The notes under the pieces were generated by a model that made no database searches, was not told the origin of the DNA, and was given only the letters and a program-made list of their open reading frames with translations. DNA of 10,257 nt from an uncultured Dysosmobacter sp. (lineage in GTDB: Bacteria; Bacillota; Clostridia; Oscillospirales; Oscillospiraceae), in contig CAKSVQ010000076.1 of the NCBI GenBank assembly GCA_934504065.1, positions 1 through 10,257 on the forward strand. The letters are read 5' to 3'. Below, one piece after another: positions 4,927 to 10,257 of this stretch. The stretch's first letter is position 1. Each line of letters opens with the position of its first letter. Position numbers and translations under genes: made by a program.

Positions 4927-6738
4927 ATGACATTATTGCAGCGAAGCGCTGCGGGCGGCGTGATGATCCTCGTTATCCTCACCGTCCGGGCGCTGACAGT
5001 GCACCGCCTGCCGAAAAAAACTTTTCTGGCCCTTTGGGCCGCGGCATGGGGACGGCTGCTGCTCCCCTTTTCCCTGCCCTCCGGCCTGAGCATCTATTCC
5101 CTGCTGGACAAAGCCCCCTCCCCTGCCGCAGCCGCTCCCGCTCCGGTATCTCCGGCTATTCCCGCCGGGCAGGCGGCAGTCTCCGCACCGATAGCTGTTT
5201 CTGCTTCCGCAGGGACGTTTTCCCTCCGGGAAGCCATATGGCTTGCAGGGCTGACGCTCTGTGCCGCCGTGTTTGCCGTAGCCTATTGGAAGTGCTATCG
5301 GGAATTTCAGATGTCCCTCCCAGTGGAAAACAGTGTGACCCAGCGCTGGCTGCGGGAGCATCCCCTGCGGCGCAGGGTCTCGATCCGGCAGTCGGACCGC
5401 ATCTCCTCGCCGCTGACCTTCGGTGTGCTGCGCCCTGTCATTTTGATGACAAAAGAAACGGACTGGACAAACGAAGCCGCCCTGCAATATGTTTTAGAGC
5501 ACGAATGGGTGCACATCCAGCGTTTTGACACCGTTTCCAAACTCCTGCTGATCGCCGTCGCCTGTGTGCACTGGTTCAATCCACTGGTGTGGATCATGTA
5601 TCTGCTGGCCAACCGGGATCTGGAGCTCTCCTGCGACGAGACCGTGGTGCGCCGCTTTGGAAGCGGCGCACGGGCTTCTTACGCAAGGGTCCTCATCTGC
5701 ATGGAGGAAACCCGCAGCGGCCTCACTCCCCTTTGCAATCACTTCAGTAAAAACGTTATGGAAGAAAGGATCACAGCAATCATGAAAACGAAAAAAACAA
5801 CAGCTGCAACGTTACTGCTGACAGCAACACTGGTTGCCGGGACGGTGACGGTCTTCGCCACCTCGGCCCAACCGGAAACGGATGGCAGCCATCCGGCTCC
5901 CCAGACCACCACACAGGCCGCAGAAAGCAGCAGCGACGCCGTGCCAGACCCGGAGCTTCTTGCCGCAGGGCTTACTTACCAGAAAAACAGCTGGTATTAT
6001 CAAGGAAAGGCCGTTGCCGGAATGTACGATGACAACGGCGGCATTTACACGGACGATGCCTCTGCGGACGGCGTCTACCTTGCCGTCAAGCGCGGCAGCG
6101 ACGGCAAGATCACCGAGCTCTCCCCCATCACCCAAAAGGAGTTCCGGGAGTTGGTGGATCGGCACATGAATCTCTTCCTCACCGAGACCTATGCGGATGA
6201 TAACACCCTCATGTCCTATATGGATCCCACCGATGGAAAAACCTATTACAGCTTTGATGACGGAAAGACCTTTGAACCCCTGACAGACGCGGAATTTGAG
6301 GCCCGCTTCCCCACGCCGGACATTGAATGGTGGACGTATGACGAATATAAGGCGTGGCTGGAGCAGGAAAAAGTACAGCTCCAGAGTATCATTGGCGAAA
6401 CCGACCGGGTCAACGGCAAAGAGTTTATCTGGACACAGGAGGAGATTGACAAGACCATCGCCATGTACGAGAAAACGCTGGAGGACATCAAAAACGGCAT
6501 TCTGTACTCCAAGTCCGTGGACGATCAGGAGGATGTGATGGTGATCTTTAACCCCGCCGACGTGGTCATAGACGCAAAGCAACTGTACGTCAAGCCGGAC
6601 AGCGGCGCAGAGAAGACCTTCGGTCCCTATGCGGATGAAGCGCTGCTTGCCGCCGTCACGGCCTGCTGCGGCGAGCAGGTCCGGCAGGGCAAGTCAACGC
6701 AAAGTGAGGCGGCCAAGCCTCGGATGCATCGTCGCTAA
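4927..6738 (+). CDS. blaR1: BlaR1-like M56 membrane metallopeptidase with an atypical sensor domain
   Basis: A 603-residue signal-transducing membrane peptidase. Hydrophobic segments lie at about 9-25, 33-50, 103-120, 205-226 and 293-312. A Pro/Ala-rich loop occupies 62-96. The zinc peptidase site is intact: HEWVH (192-196, His192/His196 ligands, Glu193 catalytic), with a downstream acidic ligand in NRDLELSCDE (229-238). After the last membrane segment comes a Ser/Thr/Gln linker (313-340) and an outside domain (about 341-585) with YYQGKAVAGMYDDNGG, YYSFDDGKTFEPLTD and WWTYDEYKAWLEQEKVQLQS. BlaR1 and MecR1 instead carry a class D beta-lactamase-like domain with an SxxK serine, which I do not see, so beta-lactam sensing is not supported. 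The known role is to cleave or cause cleavage of the BlaI partner on sensing a signal. GAGAGGG precedes the ATG by 6 nt. The signal is unknown. Confidence 0.85.
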   Translation: MTLLQRSAAGGVMILVILTVRALTVHRLPKKTFLALWAAAWGRLLLPFSLPSGLSIYSLLDKAPSPAAAAPAPVSPAIPAGQAAVSAPIAVSASAGTFSLREAIWLAGLTLCAAVFAVAYWKCYREFQMSLPVENSVTQRWLREHPLRRRVSIRQSDRISSPLTFGVLRPVILMTKETDWTNEAALQYVLEHEWVHIQRFDTVSKLLLIAVACVHWFNPLVWIMYLLANRDLELSCDETVVRRFGSGARASYARVLICMEETRSGLTPLCNHFSKNVMEERITAIMKTKKTTAATLLLTATLVAGTVTVFATSAQPETDGSHPAPQTTTQAAESSSDAVPDPELLAAGLTYQKNSWYYQGKAVAGMYDDNGGIYTDDASADGVYLAVKRGSDGKITELSPITQKEFRELVDRHMNLFLTETYADDNTLMSYMDPTDGKTYYSFDDGKTFEPLTDAEFEARFPTPDIEWWTYDEYKAWLEQEKVQLQSIIGETDRVNGKEFIWTQEEIDKTIAMYEKTLEDIKNGILYSKSVDDQEDVMVIFNPADVVIDAKQLYVKPDSGAEKTFGPYADEALLAAVTACCGEQVRQGKSTQSEAAKPRMHRR

Positions 6739-6803
6739 ACCGTGAAACCCACATGGGACAAGGCTTTGATACAGGATAAAGCAAGACGCATGGTTTCCTT
6801 TTG

Positions 6804-6835
6804 GTAACTACGCCACAATATTGTGCGTACTTTAC
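6804..6835. promoter_or_regulatory. Long imperfect palindrome: operator or A+T-rich terminator
   Basis: The core CACAATATTGTG (6814-6825) is a perfect 12-bp palindrome. The arms extend outward as GTAA..TACGC on the left and GCGTA..TTAC on the right with one-base offsets. The right arm overlaps the candidate -35 (6831-6836), which suits a repressor site. It is also followed by GG and TTTTGTTTTT (6838-6847), so it could instead terminate the blaI-blaR1 transcript. The rest of the gap 6739-6803 holds nothing I can assign. Confidence 0.5.
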
Positions 6836-6859
6836 GGTTTTGTTTTTCGGTGATATGTT
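6831..6859 (+). promoter_or_regulatory. Candidate promoter of the MBL-macrodomain-SirTM operon
   Basis: TTTACG (6831-6836) and TATGTT (6854-6859) are 17 bp apart, with a TGA extension before the -10 (6851-6853). Each box matches consensus at four of six bases. The leader to the ATG at 6915 would be about 49 nt. Confidence 0.4.
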
Positions 6860-6914
6860 GATACCAACGAAAGAAACCAAACCCTTTCGCAAAACCATTT
6901 GGAGGTATCTTCTC

Positions 6915-7718
6915 ATGAACAAAACTGCTGAACGCACCGTGACGCTGGCCAAGGGCCGTATGGACATCTATACGAAAAACGGCATCACCCTGTACGCCTA
7001 TCAGACCCACGACGCCATCGACAACGAGGTCTTCATTCTCGCCAAGGCAGGCCGGGGCGTGGTCATTGAACTGCCCTGCTTCTACGACAATATCCGGGAG
7101 CTGACGGAGTTCCTCGCACAGGAGGGCATTTCCGTCGAAGGTAAGCTGGTGGCCTATCACGCTGCGGGCGCTTCCTTCCTGCCGGAGGTCCCGGCTTACG
7201 GCACAGCTTCCTCCGTGGCCTACAACACCACGGGCGGCGGCGCGGCGCTGGTATCCAACTTTGAAAAAGCCTTCGGCGCAAGCTTTGACGCCAGGCTGTG
7301 CGCGGCGGACCGCATCATGGACGAGGGAGAAACGGAGATCGCGGGCATCCGCTTTGTGGTGCGTCCCAATGCCGAGGCCTATGATCTGGAGATCCCGGAG
7401 ATCAACTGCGTCTACACCCACATGATGGGACACGACTGCCACTCCATCGTGGCGGGCTGCCCCCATGCCGACGGCATCATCTCCCAGCTCAATTATTACA
7501 TCCGCAAGGGTTTCGATCTGGTGCTGACCTCCCACTACACCCCCGAGGACTTAAAGGATGCCCAGACCAAGGCGGCCTACCTTGCCGACCTCAAGGAGAT
7601 TGCCCTGACCTGCGATTCCGCCGAAGAGATGAAAGCAACGGTGCAGGCCAAATATCCCCATTACAGCGGCATGAACTATCTGGACATGACAGTGGGCTTT
7701 TTCTTCCCCGGGAAGTAA
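6915..7718 (+). CDS. Metallo-beta-lactamase-fold protein with a degenerate metal site
   Basis: A 267-residue soluble protein whose strand and motif order resembles the MBL fold. VVIELP (49-54) stands where the vlIDtG strand is expected. VAYHAAGASFL (79-89) stands where HxHxDH lies, keeping only His82. THMMGHDCHSIVAG (168-181) resembles the GHTPGS ligand loop, and VLTSHYTPEDL (203-213) resembles the last His motif. With the second His, the Asp and the third His of HxHxDH replaced, a normal two-metal hydrolase site is unlikely. It may be a pseudo-enzyme or use a different chemistry. Start: ATG 6915 has GGAGG (6901-6905) 9 nt upstream. The macrodomain gene follows 15 nt later, suggesting a shared transcript and a role in the ADP-ribosylation module. 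The fold assignment rests on pattern recognition, not on a search. Confidence 0.6.
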   Translation: MNKTAERTVTLAKGRMDIYTKNGITLYAYQTHDAIDNEVFILAKAGRGVVIELPCFYDNIRELTEFLAQEGISVEGKLVAYHAAGASFLPEVPAYGTASSVAYNTTGGGAALVSNFEKAFGASFDARLCAADRIMDEGETEIAGIRFVVRPNAEAYDLEIPEINCVYTHMMGHDCHSIVAGCPHADGIISQLNYYIRKGFDLVLTSHYTPEDLKDAQTKAAYLADLKEIALTCDSAEEMKATVQAKYPHYSGMNYLDMTVGFFFPGK

Positions 7719-7733
7719 GGAAAGGAGCGCAGA

Positions 7734-8513
7734 ATGACACAGGCGGAACGGCGGCTATTTTTGATCCGGTCGCTATTGAAGGAACGGCCGGAATACCGGG
7801 AGCTGCGTATCCCGCAGGACGCAGACGGTCAGCGGCAGCTGCTGCGCTCGCTGATGAATGTCCGGGCGCCCCGAAAGACCGACGCCGAATTTCTGACGGT
7901 GCAGGACGCATATCTCCGGCAGGCGCTGGCAGAGGATGGCGTGACCCATTTAGACGACCTGCGGCCAGTCAGCGGCGACCTCTACCTCTGGCAGGGAGAT
8001 ATTACCCGCCTTGCCTGCGGAGCCATCGTCAACGCCGCCAACTCCGGCTTGACCGGATGCTATATTCCCTGCCACGCCTGTATCGACAACTGCATTCACA
8101 CCTACGCGGGCGTTCAACTCCGGCTGGACTGTGCCGACCTCATGGCCCAACAGGGCCATGAGGAGCCCACCGGGCAGGCTAAACTGACCCAGGCCTATAA
8201 CCTGCCCTGTGATTACGTGCTGCACACCGTGGGTCCCATCGTGGATGGCCGCATGACGGCAAGGGACGAGCACCTGCTGGCTTCCTGCTACCGTTCGTGT
8301 TTAAAACTGGCAGAAGAGCACGGCATAGAAAGCATCGCGTTTTGCTGCATCTCCACCGGGGTGTTCCATTTTCCGGGCCAACGGGCGGCGGAGATCGCTG
8401 TGGAGACCGTGCGGCGATACAAGGCGGAACAAAACAGCCATATCAAGGTGATCTTCAATGTTTTCAAAGATTCTGACAAAAAAATCTACGAACAGCTGCT
8501 CGGCACAGATTGA
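7734..8513 (+). CDS. Zinc-dependent macrodomain protein-ADP-ribose hydrolase
   Basis: A 259-residue protein with an N-terminal helical extension (1-78) and a macrodomain (about 80-255), the size of the SirTM-linked protein-ADP-ribose hydrolases (SauMacro/SpyMacro group). Motifs in order: GDIT (88-91), IVNAANSGLTG (98-108), PCHACIDNCIHTYAG (112-126) with Cys113/His114/Cys116/Cys120/His122 as candidate zinc ligands, and the phosphate-binding loop STGVFHFP (207-214), where the more usual Gly is His. These zinc macrodomains remove ADP-ribose from proteins, reversing SirTM action. The ATG at 7734 has an AAAGGAG site 6 nt upstream. The gene overlaps the next SirTM gene by 56 bp, so the two are tightly coupled. 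Confidence 0.9.
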   Translation: MTQAERRLFLIRSLLKERPEYRELRIPQDADGQRQLLRSLMNVRAPRKTDAEFLTVQDAYLRQALAEDGVTHLDDLRPVSGDLYLWQGDITRLACGAIVNAANSGLTGCYIPCHACIDNCIHTYAGVQLRLDCADLMAQQGHEEPTGQAKLTQAYNLPCDYVLHTVGPIVDGRMTARDEHLLASCYRSCLKLAEEHGIESIAFCCISTGVFHFPGQRAAEIAVETVRRYKAEQNSHIKVIFNVFKDSDKKIYEQLLGTD

Positions 8514-9282
8514 GCGCCTGCGCACGGCGCTTCATGACGCGGACGCCGTGGTCATCGGTGCAGGGGCAGGACTTTCCACCGCTGCCGGATTTACCTATTC
8601 CGGTGAGCGGTTCAAGCAGTATTTTTCGGATTTTGCGGGAAAATACGGCATTCAGGATATATATTCCGGCGGGTTCTATCCCTTTCCCACACGGGAGGAG
8701 TTCTGGGCCTATTGGAGCCGCTATATCCTCATCAACCGCTATCAGGACCCGCCAAAGCCCGTGTACCGCGACCTTTTACAGCTGGTGGCCGAGAAAGACT
8801 ACTTCGTCCTCACAACAAATGTGGACCACTGCTTCCAGAAAGCAGGCTTCGACAAAAAGCGCCTTTTCTACACGCAGGGAGATTACGGACTGTTCCAGTG
8901 CAGCGGGCCATGCCGACAGGAGACATACGATAACGAAGCAGCCATCCGCGAAATGGCCACACAGCAGAAGGACCTGCGGATACCCAGTGCTCTGCTGCCC
9001 ACCTGCCCCCACTGCGGCAGGCCCCTTGTCCCAAACCTCCGCTGTGATGACCGCTTCGTGGAGGACGAGGGCTGGCACGCCGCGGCAGAGCGGTATGAGA
9101 CCTTCCTCCGCACCCGGGCAGGGCAGAAAATTCTCTTTTTGGAGCTGGGCGTAGGGTATAACACCCCGGTGTTCTGTTCTTTGCGCACCGGAAACAAGAG
9201 AACGAAAACATTGAGAAAACAGCGTATTTTAGGACATTTGCAAATTCTTACAACAAGCTATCAGGAAAGGCGGTGCGCATGA
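8458..9282 (+). CDS. Class M sirtuin (SirTM), C-terminally truncated
   Basis: This 274-residue frame starts as a SirTM, a macrodomain-linked sirtuin acting as a protein ADP-ribosyltransferase. Visible motifs: NAD-binding GAGAGLST (34-41), TTNVDH (119-124, Asn121 and Asp123), YTQGDYG (138-144, Gln140 where classical sirtuins have the catalytic His), and a Cys4 zinc module (Cys148, Cys152, Cys183, Cys186). It matches the next gene up to LELGVGYNTP (228-237), then changes to an unrelated, basic 37-residue tail. The missing part includes the strands equivalent to ACINLGEA and ICINEDIG, which help hold the NAD adenosine, so activity is doubtful. The other two frames do not restore the end, so this is not a simple frameshift. 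Start: ATG 8458 with AAGGTG 7 nt upstream, inside the macrodomain gene. Its start aligns with that of SirTM2. Confidence 0.8.
   Translation: MFSKILTKKSTNSCSAQIERLRTALHDADAVVIGAGAGLSTAAGFTYSGERFKQYFSDFAGKYGIQDIYSGGFYPFPTREEFWAYWSRYILINRYQDPPKPVYRDLLQLVAEKDYFVLTTNVDHCFQKAGFDKKRLFYTQGDYGLFQCSGPCRQETYDNEAAIREMATQQKDLRIPSALLPTCPHCGRPLVPNLRCDDRFVEDEGWHAAAERYETFLRTRAGQKILFLELGVGYNTPVFCSLRTGNKRTKTLRKQRILGHLQILTTSYQERRCA
9160..9278 (+). other. Recombination junction between the two SirTM copies
   Basis: At about 9169 homology to SirTM ends and base composition falls: by hand count 9071-9170 is 62% G+C and 9171-9270 is 39%. A short inverted repeat, AACACC-CC-GGTGTT (9160-9173), sits on the breakpoint. 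From 9162 the frame of the second SirTM is open upstream of its start, encoding a fragment (FFAHRKQENEN.., KLSGKAVR) that I do not recognise and that may be the tail of a lost gene. Confidence 0.6.
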
Positions 9283-10142
9283 TGTTCGGTTTTCACAACT
9301 TCGGGAAAACAAATACCTCTAACAGCGTAGAGAAGTTACGCTCGGTGTTGGAAGAAGCGGATGCCGTTATCATCGGCGCGGGAGCCGGTCTTTCCACATC
9401 AGCCGGGTTTGTTTATACGGGAGAACGCTTTGAAAAGCATTTCCACGACTTTGCAGAAAAGTACCACTTCAGCGATATGTACTCCGGCGGCTTTTACCCC
9501 TTTGACACGCTGGAGGAACACTGGGCCTATTGGAGCCGCTATATCTGGATAAATCGCTATACGCCAGCGCCCAAGCCGGTGTATGAGGACTTGCTGGGAT
9601 TGGTCAAGAATAAGGATTACTTTGTTCTGACTACCAATGTTGATCACCAGTTTCAAAAGGCGGGATTCGATAAGCATCGCCTGTTCTATACGCAAGGCGA
9701 TTATGGCCTGTTTCAGTGCGGCGAGCCGTGCTGCCAGAGGACTTACGACAACGAAGCCACCATTCGTCAGATGGTGGAGCAGCAGCAGAATATGCGTGTG
9801 CCGACAGAACTGGTTCCGCATTGCCCGGTCTGTGGCAAGCCAATGACAATGAATCTGCGGTGTGACGATACCTTTGTGCAGGATGAGGGTTGGTATCGTG
9901 CTTCGGAACGGTACTCGGATTTTTTGCGGCGGCACAAGGGCTTGAAGGTTCTGTTTTTAGAATTAGGCGCTGGAATGAATACGCCAACGATCATAAAATT
10001 TTCTTTCTGGCGCATGGTAAACGAGTGGGAAAACGCTACTTATGCCTGTATCAATCTGGGTGAAGCCTACGCACCGAGAGAAATTCAAGCGAAGTCAATT
10101 TGTATCAACGAAGATATTGGAAATGTTTTGAAACAGCTTTAA
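9279..10142 (+). CDS. Class M sirtuin (SirTM), complete second copy
   Basis: A 287-residue full-length SirTM, predicted NAD-dependent protein ADP-ribosyltransferase. Motifs: GAGAGLST (33-40), TTNVDH (118-123, Asn120 and Asp122), YTQGDYG (137-143, Gln139), zinc cysteines Cys147, Cys151 (or Cys152), Cys182 and Cys185, NLRCDD (192-197), LELGAGMNTP (227-236), then the complete C-terminal half with FSFWRM (241-246), YACINLGEA (255-263) and ICINEDIGNVL (274-284). It is a close relative of the preceding copy but visibly less G+C-rich, suggesting separate acquisition. Start: ATG 9279 has AGGAAAGG 8 nt upstream and overlaps the upstream stop as ATGA. GTG 9273 lies too near that site. No terminator is visible before the TnpV gene. 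Confidence 0.9.
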   Translation: MMFGFHNFGKTNTSNSVEKLRSVLEEADAVIIGAGAGLSTSAGFVYTGERFEKHFHDFAEKYHFSDMYSGGFYPFDTLEEHWAYWSRYIWINRYTPAPKPVYEDLLGLVKNKDYFVLTTNVDHQFQKAGFDKHRLFYTQGDYGLFQCGEPCCQRTYDNEATIRQMVEQQQNMRVPTELVPHCPVCGKPMTMNLRCDDTFVQDEGWYRASERYSDFLRRHKGLKVLFLELGAGMNTPTIIKFSFWRMVNEWENATYACINLGEAYAPREIQAKSICINEDIGNVLKQL

Positions 10143-10189
10143 CCGTATTGCAAACCGGCATAGGCTGAATAGCCGGAAAGGATACGCAA

Positions 10190-10257
10190 ATGGAAAAATC
10201 AATTTTTGAACAGATGGGCGGAACTTATACGCTGGGTGAAGATGGAATGTACTATCC
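10190..10257 (+). CDS. tnpV: TnpV-family transposon protein, 5' end only
   Basis: The frame runs off the window after about 22 residues. MEKSIFEQMGGTYTLGEDGM resembles the N-terminus of TnpV, a small protein carried by clostridial transposons and conjugative elements, of unknown biochemical role. GGAAAGG (10175-10181) lies 8 nt before the ATG. A small hairpin GGCT-GAAT-AGCC (10163-10174) precedes it. Its presence marks this side of the window as part of, or next to, a mobile element. Confidence 0.65.
   Translation, partial: MEKSIFEQMGGTYTLGEDGMYY

Noticed and set aside
5812..6582. 256-codon minus-strand frame inside blaR1
   Set aside because: It is the antisense shadow of the BlaR1-like sensor region, with no promoter, binding site or domain.
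6808..6831. A third BlaI operator suggested by ACTACG and CGTACT
   Set aside because: The half-sites are separated by the CACAATATTGTG core and do not form the compact ACTACnGTAGT dyad seen at 4469 and 4500.
9121..9282. A simple frameshift explaining the odd SirTM1 C-terminus
   Set aside because: Neither other frame gives the expected FWRM, INLGEA or INEDIG strands, so sequence has been replaced rather than shifted.

Overview
The window looks like a chromosomal segment of a gut-type Clostridia bacterium, probably Oscillospiraceae. This is inferred from the G+C-rich coding sequence, strong AGGAGG-type ribosome binding sites, and gene types common in that group (BlaI/M56 sensor pairs, short UvrA paralogues, HxlR regulators, TnpV). 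No rRNA, tRNA or CRISPR array is visible.

Layout. (1) 1-784: a small hairpin-rich intergenic tail, then a membrane PAP2-family phosphatase on the + strand. (2) 785-1125: no gene. It holds a 287-bp MITE-like element (808-1094) with 47-nt imperfect terminal inverted repeats and several internal hairpins, lying between convergent genes. (3) 1126-4356, minus strand: a three-gene operon, read from high to low coordinates, of a short UvrA-like ATPase that seems to lack the UvrB-binding insertion, an HxlR-family regulator, and a short peptide deformylase-like protein. Its promoter has a good -35/-10 pair, and a terminator-like hairpin sits at the very start of the transcript. (4) 4468-6738, + strand: a BlaI/MecI-type repressor and a BlaR1-like M56 membrane peptidase, with two inverted BlaI-type operators bracketing the promoter. 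The sensor part of the BlaR1-like protein does not look like a penicillin-binding domain. (5) 6804-10142, + strand: a candidate promoter with a long imperfect palindrome, then an operon of a metallo-beta-lactamase-fold protein with a degraded metal site, a zinc-type ADP-ribosyl hydrolase macrodomain, and two tandem class M sirtuins (SirTM). The first SirTM has lost its C-terminal ~50 residues at a sharp composition break near 9169. The second is complete. (6) 10190-end: the start of a TnpV-family protein, suggesting that a mobile element covers the right-hand side.

How the genes work together. The macrodomain and SirTM pair is the known core of a reversible protein ADP-ribosylation module. 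In the described streptococcal and staphylococcal operons the target is a lipoylated GcvH-like protein made by a dedicated lipoate ligase. Neither partner is visible here, and an MBL-fold protein takes the leading position instead. This arrangement, with the SirTM truncation and duplication at a probable mobile-element edge, is the most interesting part of the window. The uvrA/hxlR/def and blaI/blaR1 operons are divergent and look like separate stress or antibiotic-response units.
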